19,293 nt of DNA from CAXPZW01 sp964221845 (GTDB taxonomy: Bacteria; Bacteroidota; Bacteroidia; Flavobacteriales_D; Sanyastnellaceae), in the NCBI GenBank assembly GCA_964221845.1, contig CAXPZW010000047.1, forward strand, positions 1 through 19,293, read 5' to 3'. Below the pieces are notes generated by a model that was not told the DNA's origin, searched no databases, and saw only the letters and a program-made list of their open reading frames with translations. Made by a program: the position numbers and the translations under genes. Below are positions 1 to 6,649 of the stretch, one piece after another (position 1 is the first letter of the stretch; every line of letters starts with the position of its first letter).

Positions 1-2
1 GC

Positions 3-2843
3 AACTGTGCTGCCAACTACACTTTGGTACGTACTTACACCGTAACCGATGACTGTGGCAACAGCACCTCAATGACTCAGACCATCACCGTATCGGACAC
101 CACTGCTCCTTCACTGGAAGTGGCTGCTGACGTGACCATCGAGTGCGACGAGGATGTACCTGCTGCCGACTGGACTGCTTCAGACGACTGTTCAGACATC
201 ACCGAGGAAGTAACTGAGGAAACCATCCCAGGTGACTGCCCAGTGGCTTACACCTTGGTACGTACTTACACGGTAACCGATGCTTGTGGCAACGCTACTT
301 CGGATGTACAGACCATCACCGTACTGGACACCACTGCTCCTGAACTGGAGATCGCAGCTGACGTAACCATCGAGTGTGACGAGGAAGTACCTGCAGCGGC
401 CTGGACTGCTTCAGACAACTGCTCTGAAATCACCGAAGAGGTAACCGAGGTGACTGTTGAAGGCGACTGCCCGAACAACTACACCATCGAGCGTACCTAC
501 TCTGTGACCGACGCTTGTGGCAACACCACCACTGCTACTCAGATCATCACCGTACAGGACACCACTGCTCCTGAACTGGAGATTGCTGCTGATGTAACCA
601 TCGAGTGCGACCAGGACGTTCCTGCTGCTGCTTGGACTGCTTCAGACAACTGCTCGGATGAGTTGGAAGAAGAAGTAACCGAGGTGATCGTTGGCGGCGA
701 CTGCCCGAACAACTACACCATCGAGCGTACCTACTCGGTAACCGATGCATGTGGCAACAACGCTTCTGCTACCCAGACCATCACCGTACAAGACACCACT
801 GCTCCATCTCTCGAGATTGCAGCCGACGTGACCATCGAGTGCGACGAGGAAGTACCTGCAGCAGCTTGGACTGCTTCAGACAACTGCTCGGATGAGTTGG
901 AAGAAGAAGTAACCGAGGTGATCGTTGACGGCGACTGCCCGAACAACTACACCATTGAGCGTACCTACTCGGTAACCGATGCTTGTGGCAACAACACTTC
1001 AGCTACTCAGATCATCACCGTACAGGACACCACTGCTCCTGCACTCGAAGTAGCTGCTGACGTAACCATCGAGTGTACCGACGAAATCCCAGCTGCTGCT
1101 TGGGAAGCTTCGGACAACTGCTCAGAGACCACCGATGTGGTTGAAGAGTCGATCATCGACGGCGACTGTCCTGCGGAGTACACCATCGTTCGTACCTACA
1201 CTGCGACCGACGCTTGTGGCAACAGCACTTCAGCTGTACAGAACATCACTGTGGTAGACACTACCGCTCCTGAGTTCACCTTCGTACCACAAGGCAGCGA
1301 GTACAGCTGCGACGCTGAGATCCCTGCCTTCCAAGCCGAAGCCGAGGATGCATGCAGCGAAGTGACTGTGACTTCATCGGAAGAAGTGATCCCAGGTGAC
1401 TGTCCTCAGTCTTACTCGGTGATCATCACTTGGACTGCGACCGACGCTTGCGGCAACGCTGCTGAGGCCCAGACCTCTTACTCAGTGTACGACAACGAAG
1501 CGCCAGTGATCTTGGATGACTTCAGCGACCTGGTGTTCGAATGTGCCGACGAGGTACCTGACTTCACCGAGTGCAACGCCGTAGACAACTGCGACGAAGA
1601 CGTTGAGGTGACCGTAAGCATGGAAGTGATAGGCGAAGACGATTGTGGCAACTACGACGCTGTAGTGACCTGCACCGCGGTAGACGATTGCGGCAACGCA
1701 TCTTCAACCAGCTTCGTGGTAACCGTGCTCGACGAAACTGCTCCTGAGTTTGTAGAAGCACCTGCTGACCTGGTACTCGACTGCGAAGACGAAGTGCCTG
1801 CTCCAGCTGAGCTCACTGCGGTAGACAACTGCGGTGGCGAGGTAAGCATCTCTTACACCGAAGAGCAATTCGGCGATGTGCCTGACCCAGATGCAGTTCA
1901 AGACTGCAACCTGATTTCTCCAATCTCACCTTACTACAACCCGGACTGGGCACTGTGGCTGCAAAGCTTCCCAGGCGGCGAGTACTTCACCCTGCTGAAC
2001 GGCGAGTTCCTGCTGTGGGAAGACAACTCAGCAACCCTCACCGGTTCTGTAGTATCGGTAGAGAACCCAGAAGCCGGTTTCGACTTCGTGGTACAACTGG
2101 AGAACGGTCTGGATTGGGAAGGTTGGTCTACGCAAGACTTCCCTACCGGCTACAAGGATGACTTCGGCGCTGCCGGTGACAACTACCTGGACTGGATGTA
2201 CTTCATCATCAACGGTGACCTCTCGTCACTGAGCGGATGGGGTGACCTGGACGGCGTAGAGCTCACCATTGCTCACGCTCCTGCCAGCTACTACTACGGC
2301 TACCAGCTGGGTATTGCTGCCAACAACGTGAACAGCAGCTACGGCTCAGGCGGTTGGATCTACTACGAGGGTACTGTTGACGGTGAGCCTGTTGAAGGCG
2401 CCGGTGACTTTGCCTTCGACCACGACTGCTGCCCAGACTACAGCATCGTTCGCACCTGGTGTGCGATGGATTGCTCGGGCAACGAGACCTGTGTTGAGCA
2501 GACCATCACCTTCGAAGACCTCGGTGAAGACGAAGAAGTGGTATCCGCGCCAGGTTCAGACCTGACCGACACCACCGGCGACATCGACATCATGGCCATC
2601 GCTCCAAACCCAACCACTACCAACACCACGGTGAAGATTGGCTCGAAGCGCACCCAGACCATCACCCTCGAGGTGTACGATCTGGGTGGCCGTAAGGTGG
2701 CAACCCTGTTCAACCAGCGTGCTGAAGCAGATGTAGCGTACATCCTGAACTTCGGTGCAGATGCACTTGAGAGCGGTGTGTACACGGTACGCCTCTCATC
2801 CAGCACTGAACAAGTGGTTGAGAAACTGATCGTAGGAAAATAA
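3..2843 (+). CDS. Large secreted HYR-like repeat protein with T9SS type A sorting domain, 3' part
   Basis: The reading frame is open at the left edge, so the N-terminus and signal peptide lie outside the window; about 946 codons are visible. The visible part is a tandem array of 77-80-residue beta-type modules, each opening with D(T/N/E)xAP and carrying four regularly spaced Cys (in IECDE, DxCSD, GDCP and DACGN), which suggests two disulfides per module in an oxidising, extracellular setting. The last module is split by an insert of about 182 residues. The final 85 residues (IDIMAIAPNP... to ...VVEKLIVGK, with VYDLGGRKV in the middle) match the type A C-terminal domain that the type IX secretion system recognises before cleavage and surface attachment. 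Composition is acidic, with many T/D/E/C. Inference: a cell-surface or released adhesin-like protein; ligand unknown. A strong terminator follows 23 bases after the stop. Confidence 0.9.
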   Translation, partial: NCAANYTLVRTYTVTDDCGNSTSMTQTITVSDTTAPSLEVAADVTIECDEDVPAADWTASDDCSDITEEVTEETIPGDCPVAYTLVRTYTVTDACGNATSDVQTITVLDTTAPELEIAADVTIECDEEVPAAAWTASDNCSEITEEVTEVTVEGDCPNNYTIERTYSVTDACGNTTTATQIITVQDTTAPELEIAADVTIECDQDVPAAAWTASDNCSDELEEEVTEVIVGGDCPNNYTIERTYSVTDACGNNASATQTITVQDTTAPSLEIAADVTIECDEEVPAAAWTASDNCSDELEEEVTEVIVDGDCPNNYTIERTYSVTDACGNNTSATQIITVQDTTAPALEVAADVTIECTDEIPAAAWEASDNCSETTDVVEESIIDGDCPAEYTIVRTYTATDACGNSTSAVQNITVVDTTAPEFTFVPQGSEYSCDAEIPAFQAEAEDACSEVTVTSSEEVIPGDCPQSYSVIITWTATDACGNAAEAQTSYSVYDNEAPVILDDFSDLVFECADEVPDFTECNAVDNCDEDVEVTVSMEVIGEDDCGNYDAVVTCTAVDDCGNASSTSFVVTVLDETAPEFVEAPADLVLDCEDEVPAPAELTAVDNCGGEVSISYTEEQFGDVPDPDAVQDCNLISPISPYYNPDWALWLQSFPGGEYFTLLNGEFLLWEDNSATLTGSVVSVENPEAGFDFVVQLENGLDWEGWSTQDFPTGYKDDFGAAGDNYLDWMYFIINGDLSSLSGWGDLDGVELTIAHAPASYYYGYQLGIAANNVNSSYGSGGWIYYEGTVDGEPVEGAGDFAFDHDCCPDYSIVRTWCAMDCSGNETCVEQTITFEDLGEDEEVVSAPGSDLTDTTGDIDIMAIAPNPTTTNTTVKIGSKRTQTITLEVYDLGGRKVATLFNQRAEADVAYILNFGADALESGVYTVRLSSSTEQVVEKLIVGK
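96..1874 (+). repeat. Tandem HYR-like coding repeats
   Basis: Module starts (codon for the Asp of DxxAP) fall at 96, 327, 558, 792, 1026, 1257, 1491 and 1731. Unit lengths are 231, 231, 234, 234, 231, 234 and 240 bases, and the eighth unit is interrupted at about 1875. The first five full units are very alike in protein and DNA; the units from 1257 onward diverge and lose the AADVTIEC signature. The array starts upstream of the window, since the residues before 96 are the end of another unit. This looks like ordinary intragenic amplification of a surface-protein module. Confidence 0.9.
1875..2420 (+). other. Non-repeat domain inserted in the last HYR-like module
   Basis: About 182 codons with no similarity to the repeats sit between the front half of the last module (DETAPEF... 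to EEQFG) and its back half, which resumes at HDCCPDYSIVRTWCAMDCSG with the usual Cys spacing. The insert is rich in Trp, Tyr, Phe and Gly (for example DWALWLQSF, GWGDLDGVEL) and has only one Cys. I infer a separate beta-rich carbohydrate- or ligand-binding-type domain folded out of a loop; I do not recognise a named family with certainty. Confidence 0.6.
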
Positions 2844-2866
2844 GCGCACAGCGCACCAACGATAAA

Positions 2867-2893
2867 GGGCTGCCCTCGGGCAGCCCTTTTTTT
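2867..2893 (+). terminator. Rho-independent terminator of the adhesin gene
   Basis: GGGCTGCC(C) at 2867-2875 pairs with (G)GGCAGCCC at 2878-2886, followed by seven T at 2887-2893. It lies 23 bases after the stop codon. On the opposite strand the same hairpin is followed only by TTTATC, so it may stop the converging peroxiredoxin transcript less well. Confidence 0.92.
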
Positions 2894-2922
2894 ATGTCTT
2901 AAAGCGAAGAAAAGTTTGGAGG

Positions 2923-3384
2923 TCAGGCCTTGGCTTGCAGCACGTCCAATGCTTCGCTCACGTGCGCTTTGGCGTTGAATTGCGAGCGGAAGGGGTGCAT
3001 GACCGTACCGTCGCGGTCGATGATGAAGGTCTCGCGCCCTGGCATGAAACCCCAAGTCTTGGCAATGCCGTATTGCTTGGCCACTTTCCAGCCCGGATCG
3101 GTGAGCAGGATGAAGGGCAGGTCGTGCTTTTCGCGGAAGCCGCAGTGGCTCTCGGCTGAATCTGCGCTCACGCCCACCACTTGGGCTCCAGCGGCGGCAA
3201 AGTCTTCGTAGCTGTCGCGGAAGGTCTTGGCCTCGATGGTGCAGCCCGGGGTGTTGTCTTTGGGGTAGAAATAGAGGACCACGCGGTGGGTCTTCAACAG
3301 GTCAGAAAGGGTCACGTCTTGACCCTGGTCGTTCTTGAGGGTAAAGTCAGGGGCTTGGGTGCCCGCTTTGAGGTTGGTGCTCAT
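2923..3384 (-). CDS. bcp: Thioredoxin-dependent peroxiredoxin, Bcp/PrxQ type
   Basis: A 153-residue protein of the usual Bcp/PrxQ length that reduces hydrogen peroxide and organic hydroperoxides using thioredoxin-like electrons. The AhpC/TSA fold is seen in GTQAPDFTLKNDQG (8-21), VVLYFYPKDNTPGCTIEAKTFRD (35-57, in two parts: the active-site loop TPGCT has the peroxidatic Cys48), SADSAESH (73-80) and PGRETFIIDRDG (115-126). The resolving Cys that Bcp proteins often have five residues after the first is replaced here by Lys53; the only other Cys is Cys81. The start at 3384 gives the family N-terminus MSTNLKAG; an in-frame ATG nine codons earlier would add a non-conserved extension. It follows hemJ by 32 bases and is probably co-transcribed with it. 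Confidence 0.92.
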   Translation of the reverse strand: MSTNLKAGTQAPDFTLKNDQGQDVTLSDLLKTHRVVLYFYPKDNTPGCTIEAKTFRDSYEDFAAAGAQVVGVSADSAESHCGFREKHDLPFILLTDPGWKVAKQYGIAKTWGFMPGRETFIIDRDGTVMHPFRSQFNAKAHVSEALDVLQAKA

Positions 3385-3416
3385 GGGTATCTTTTCGTGG
3401 AGATACCACAAATGAA

Positions 3417-3980
3417 TCAGTCCACTTGTTCGCCTCGTCGTGCGCGGGCGGTTCGGTATTTCTTAACGGCGAAAGTCAGCAAGCCTGCAATCCCAAGGAT
3501 ACCGAGCAGGCCCCAGATCCAACTGAGCTCATCACGCAACACAATCAGGAACACTACCGAAATCAAAATCACTGTGGGAACTTCGTTGAGCAGGCGAAAG
3601 CGGGTAGAGGAGTGGGGGATGATTCCATCGCGCAATTGACGCAGCATTTTTTCACCGTAGAACTGGTAAATGATGAGCAGGGCTACAAAAAAGAGTTTTA
3701 GGTGAAAAGCGCCCACAGTCCATATGCTCGGCTCAATAAAGGCCAACCAAAGTCCAAAAACAACGGTCAGGATGCACGAAGGCCAAGCGATGATGTGCCA
3801 CAAACGGGCCTCCATGATCGTGTATTGACGCATCAGAATGGTGCGCTCGGGCTCAGGTTTCTTGTCGGCTTCGGCATGGTAGACAAACAGGCGGTAGCCG
3901 TAGAACAGTCCTGCAAACCACGTCACCATGAAAATAAGGTGAAGGGCTTTGATTGTTCCGTATTGTACTGCTATGTCCAT
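3417..3980 (-). CDS. hemJ: HemJ-family protoporphyrinogen IX oxidase (CopD-like membrane protein)
   Basis: A 187-residue integral membrane protein with about five hydrophobic segments (about 10-30, 62-82, 91-109, 135-152 and 153-172). The start TIKALHLIFMVTWFAGLFY with His14, the LFVYHAE segment (32-37 in part), the FHLKL motif (His93, Lys95) and RLLNEVPT are the hallmark of HemJ, which oxidises protoporphyrinogen IX to protoporphyrin IX in heme synthesis. Heme-ligand or active-site roles for the His and Lys are family knowledge, not seen here. It is divergent from the thioesterase gene. Its -7 element TAACTTTG ends five bases before the ATG, predicting an almost leaderless mRNA. A copper-export CopD role is less likely given the length and the NEVPT motif. 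Confidence 0.9.
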   Translation of the reverse strand: MDIAVQYGTIKALHLIFMVTWFAGLFYGYRLFVYHAEADKKPEPERTILMRQYTIMEARLWHIIAWPSCILTVVFGLWLAFIEPSIWTVGAFHLKLFFVALLIIYQFYGEKMLRQLRDGIIPHSSTRFRLLNEVPTVILISVVFLIVLRDELSWIWGLLGILGIAGLLTFAVKKYRTARARRGEQVD

Positions 3981-3985
3981 GGGGG

Positions 3986-3993
3986 CAAAGTTA
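3986..3993 (-). promoter_or_regulatory. Bacteroidota -7 element for hemJ
   Basis: TAACTTTG on the minus strand is a full match to TAnnTTTG. Only CCCCC separates it from the ATG at 3980, so transcription would begin 0-2 bases before the start codon. No clear -33 TTG is seen. Confidence 0.7.
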
Positions 3994-4017
3994 GCCTAGG
4001 GCGCTACAGTAAAGAAC

Positions 4018-4025
4018 TATCTTTG
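4018..4025 (+). promoter_or_regulatory. Bacteroidota -7 element for the acyl-CoA thioesterase
   Basis: TATCTTTG is a full match to TAnnTTTG and ends 17 bases before the ATG at 4043. It lies in the 62-base divergent spacer shared with hemJ. An out-of-frame ATG at 4032 lies between it and the real start. Confidence 0.7.
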
Positions 4026-4042
4026 CGCCAAATGTTCGCGCC

Positions 4043-4561
4043 ATGCCTCAGCAGGTACCCGCGGCCGCTACCCTGGCCACCACTACCCACCTTGTCCTTC
4101 CAGAAAACACCAACACCCTCGGTAACCTTATGGGTGGACAGCTGCTGAACTGGATGGACGTAACCAGCGCAATCTCGGCGCACCGTTTTTGTCGCCGTGT
4201 GGTGGTGACCGCAGCGGTCAACAACGTCAGCTTTGACCGCCCCATTGCATTGGGTGACATTGTGACCATTGAGGCCCAAGTCTCTCGTGCGTTCAGCACC
4301 AGTATGGAAGTCTACATGGAAGTGTTTGTGGAAGGCCAAACCGACGGCAAGAAGCACAAGTGCAACTCGGCCATGTACACCTTTGTGGCGGTGGACCAAT
4401 TGGGTTCCCCCATCAACGTGCCTGAGCTGGTTCCAGAAAGTGATTTGGAGAAGAAGCGCTTCAAGAGCGCGCTGCGCCGCCGTCAGCTGCGTCTGATTCT
4501 CGCAGGCAAGCTCAAGCCATCGGACGCCACCGAGCTTAAGGCACTCTTCGACAAGGACTAA
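4043..4561 (+). CDS. Acyl-CoA thioesterase, hot-dog fold (YciA/BACH-like)
   Basis: A 172-residue single hot-dog-domain protein expected to hydrolyse fatty acyl-CoA to free acid and CoA in the cytoplasm. Signatures are LPENTNTLGNLMGGQLLNWM (19-38) with Asn24 and Asp39 at the catalytic positions, VVTAAVNNVSFDRPIALGD for the beta strands facing the partner subunit, and STSMEVYMEV. The last 40 residues are a charged, helical tail (KKRFKSALRRRQLRLI) beyond the core domain. Chain-length preference cannot be read from the sequence. The stop codon overlaps that of the convergent GT9 gene, with no room for a terminator. Confidence 0.88.
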   Translation: MPQQVPAAATLATTTHLVLPENTNTLGNLMGGQLLNWMDVTSAISAHRFCRRVVVTAAVNNVSFDRPIALGDIVTIEAQVSRAFSTSMEVYMEVFVEGQTDGKKHKCNSAMYTFVAVDQLGSPINVPELVPESDLEKKRFKSALRRRQLRLILAGKLKPSDATELKALFDKD

Positions 4562-5553
4562 GCTTCCAAGACTTTATTGGCGTGGTCTGCAATGCGCTCG
4601 GGTTCAACGGTGCTGATGCAGCAGTTGTCCATGCCGTACTTGCACCGGTTGCCCAGTTTTGAGCAGGGGCGTTTGGTGCGGCCGATGGGTTCCACAATGA
4701 CGCTTCCGGGAGCAGGGCGCCAAGGCGACATGCCGATGGAGGGCGTGGTACATCCCCAAACAGAAATGACCGGTGTTTGGACCGCTGTGGCAATGTGCAT
4801 CAATCCGGTATCCCCAGCAATGAGTACTCCGGCCTGACGGGCTAAATCCGCGCTGCCCAGGATGGAGAATGCACCGCATGCGTTCCACACGTGGTTGCCG
4901 GCTTGTTCGGCGATGCGTGCGCCCAATTCGGCGTCGTCGGGTCCACCGAGTAGCACCACGGGACTTTCCAGCAGGTCGCAGATGGAGGTGAGTTGTTCCT
5001 CATTCATCCGCTTGCCCTCGTGCGCAGCGCCTACCGCCAAGGCGGCGTGTCCGGGTTGCCAAAACGCGGGGAGGGCAGAAGCAGGCACACGGTCAGCTTC
5101 TGGAATGTAGAGGTCCAGGCCTTGGCCGTCGTCTTTCAGGTGAAAGGCCTTGACGGTTTCCAGGTAGCGCTCCACGATGTGTTGTCCCTTCAGGCGGTCG
5201 ATGCCAAAGCGCACCAGCAGCCACTTATCCACGTTGCGTTTGTCCAGCGTGAAATCCAGCGCCTTGACCTTGCGCTTGGCAATGGAGCTGCGCACGTTGC
5301 GGTGCAGGTCTATGATGTAGTGGAACTCTGTGTCCATTAGAGCGTCAAGCACCTCGGTGAGGTCTTTCTTGAACGCGTGCACGGTCTGTACCGCAGGATG
5401 GTGTTCCACAAGCGGGGCGTAGGCTGCGCGGGTGCAGTAGTGGATCTCTACCTCGCCTTCGAGTTGGGCGTGGAGCTGGCGCACGACCGGAGTGGTGAGC
5501 ACGATGTCGCCAATGCTGCTGAAGCGAAGAACCAAAATGCGGGTCACAGACAT
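4558..5553 (-). CDS. Glycosyltransferase family 9 (LPS heptosyltransferase-like)
   Basis: A 331-residue GT-B enzyme of the ADP-heptose:LPS heptosyltransferase family, acting on the cytoplasmic side in lipopolysaccharide core or related glycan assembly. The N-terminal motif is LRFSSIGDIVLTTPVVRQL (9-27, with Asp16 at the catalytic-base position), and the donor-site motif is GDTGLMHIATAVQTPVISVWG (from 247). The C-terminus carries Cys297, Cys304, Cys311 and Cys312. The start at 5553 gives MSVTRILVLRF; a longer frame upstream would run through the promoter. Donor and acceptor are unknown: no other LPS core gene is adjacent. It is divergent from trmB and convergent with the thioesterase. Confidence 0.9.
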   Translation of the reverse strand: MSVTRILVLRFSSIGDIVLTTPVVRQLHAQLEGEVEIHYCTRAAYAPLVEHHPAVQTVHAFKKDLTEVLDALMDTEFHYIIDLHRNVRSSIAKRKVKALDFTLDKRNVDKWLLVRFGIDRLKGQHIVERYLETVKAFHLKDDGQGLDLYIPEADRVPASALPAFWQPGHAALAVGAAHEGKRMNEEQLTSICDLLESPVVLLGGPDDAELGARIAEQAGNHVWNACGAFSILGSADLARQAGVLIAGDTGLMHIATAVQTPVISVWGCTTPSIGMSPWRPAPGSVIVEPIGRTKRPCSKLGNRCKYGMDNCCISTVEPERIADHANKVLEA

Positions 5554-5558
5554 GGGGG

Positions 5559-5566
5559 CAAAAATA
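5559..5566 (-). promoter_or_regulatory. Bacteroidota -7 element for the GT9 gene
   Basis: TATTTTTG on the minus strand matches TAnnTTTG in full. It is followed by CCCCC and the ATG at 5553, the same arrangement base for base (TTTGCCCCCATG) as at hemJ. This implies a leaderless or nearly leaderless transcript. Confidence 0.7.
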
Positions 5567-5594
5567 CGCACCTCGGCAGCTAGGTGGGGATGGG

Positions 5595-5602
5595 TATCTT
5601 TG
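5595..5602 (+). promoter_or_regulatory. Bacteroidota -7 element for trmB
   Basis: TATCTTTG is a full match to TAnnTTTG, ending 22 bases before the trmB ATG, and lies in the 71-base divergent spacer with the GT9 gene. The mRNA would have a short leader of about 18 bases. Confidence 0.7.
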
Positions 5603-5624
5603 CGGGCCAAGCCAAACCGGGATC

Positions 5625-6305
5625 ATGGGGAAAGACAAGCTCCGCAAATGGGAGGAAAACAAATCCTTTAGCCACGTATTCGAACCGCCCATCAAGCCGC
5701 ACGCCGACGGTGCACGCTTTGAATTTTCGGGCAAGTGGAACCAGGAGGCCTTTGCCACCGCGCGCCCACTTACGCTGGAATTGGGCTGTGGCAAGGGCGA
5801 ATATTCGGTGGGCCTGGCCCGCATGTACAAGGACCGCAACTTCGTCGGCGTGGACATCAAGGGCCACCGCTTCTGGCGCGGCGCCAAAGACAGCAACGAA
5901 GAGCAACTGGACAACGTGGCCTTCCTGCGCGCACGCATCGAGTTCATCCACCACTACTTTGGCCCCGAGGAGGTGGATCAAATTTGGCTCACCTTCTCCG
6001 ATCCCCAGCCCAAGCACGAAAAACACCGCATCACCGGCCCGCTCTTCATCGAGAAGTACAGGCAGTTCCTGCGTCCCGGAGGCACCATCCACATCAAGAC
6101 CGACAACACGGGCCTGTATGAGTGGACGCTGGAAGCGTTGCAAGAAGCCGGCTACACCATCGACCTGCACACCAACAACGTGTACACCGAGTTCTTCCAA
6201 TCCTTGGATGAGGAGTGGCAACAAGTGATGAGCATCCGCACCTACTACGAGCAAAAGTTCGCCGAGCAGGGCAGCACCATCAAGTACATCCGTTTCCGTC
6301 CTTGA
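5625..6305 (+). CDS. trmB: tRNA (guanine-N7-)-methyltransferase TrmB
   Basis: A 226-residue SAM-dependent enzyme that makes 7-methylguanosine, usually at position 46 of tRNA. The SAM-binding loop is ELGCGKGEYSVGLA (52-65), the acidic end of strand two is VGVDIKG (74-80), and FSDPQPKHEKHRI (124-136) is the phylum's version of the (F)xDPWPK substrate motif, with Gln in place of the usual Trp. The C-terminal part (YEQKFAEQGSTIKYIRF) is also typical. Length is normal for the family. The stop overlaps the ATG of the next gene by one base (TGATG), so the two are translationally coupled. Confidence 0.94.
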   Translation: MGKDKLRKWEENKSFSHVFEPPIKPHADGARFEFSGKWNQEAFATARPLTLELGCGKGEYSVGLARMYKDRNFVGVDIKGHRFWRGAKDSNEEQLDNVAFLRARIEFIHHYFGPEEVDQIWLTFSDPQPKHEKHRITGPLFIEKYRQFLRPGGTIHIKTDNTGLYEWTLEALQEAGYTIDLHTNNVYTEFFQSLDEEWQQVMSIRTYYEQKFAEQGSTIKYIRFRP

Positions 6306-6649
6306 TGGCTTACTCTCAGAAAACAGAGAGCTTCTTTGAAGACGTCTGGGAGGTGGTCAAACTCGTGCCACACGGGCGGGTGACCTCGTATGGCGCTGTG
6401 GCCAAATATTTGGGTGCGGCGCGTTCCTCACGTATGGTTGGATGGGCCATGCATGCCTGTGTGGGCAAGCACGACGTTCCCGCGCACCGCGTGTTGAACC
6501 GGCAAGGCATGCTGACAGGCAAAGTGCATTTTGGTGCACCTGGTCGCATGCAGGAGCTGCTTGAAGCAGAAGGCGTGGAGGTCAAGAACGACAAAGTGGG
6601 GGCTTGGAAGGAGCGTTTTTGGGACCCAAGTGTGGAGTTGGCGTTGTAG
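6305..6649 (+). CDS. Alkyltransferase-like (ATL) protein, MGMT-fold DNA repair factor lacking the acceptor Cys
   Basis: A 114-residue protein corresponding to the C-terminal DNA-binding domain of O6-alkylguanine-DNA alkyltransferase. Conserved features are VPHGRVTSYGAVA (21-33, with Tyr29 that rotates the flipped base), SSRMVGWAM (41-49, with Arg43 as the finger residue) and VPAHRVLNRQG (58-68). In true alkyltransferases the last motif is PCHR; here Ala60 replaces the reactive Cys, so the protein cannot accept the alkyl group itself. Known ATLs bind alkylated guanine and pass it to nucleotide excision repair; that role is inferred. The start at 6305 is chosen from the family N-terminus and the overlap with trmB. 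Confidence 0.9.
   Translation: MAYSQKTESFFEDVWEVVKLVPHGRVTSYGAVAKYLGAARSSRMVGWAMHACVGKHDVPAHRVLNRQGMLTGKVHFGAPGRMQELLEAEGVEVKNDKVGAWKERFWDPSVELAL

Noticed and set aside
96..1874. Regular repeats considered as a CRISPR array or mobile repeat
   Set aside because: The period is 231-240 bases, always a multiple of three, and the frame is maintained throughout; these are protein-coding modules.
2867..2893. Possible attachment site or IS end at the hairpin after the adhesin gene
   Set aside because: The stem plus seven T is a standard terminator; no integrase, transposase or target duplication is seen.
2438..3055. 205-codon minus-strand frame between the peroxiredoxin and the adhesin
   Set aside because: It runs through the terminator and antisense to the T9SS domain; composition is Ser/Arg/Thr-rich without any motif.
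5580..6254. 224-codon minus-strand frame opposite trmB
   Set aside because: Antisense to a recognised trmB with all its motifs; overlaps the trmB promoter at its end.
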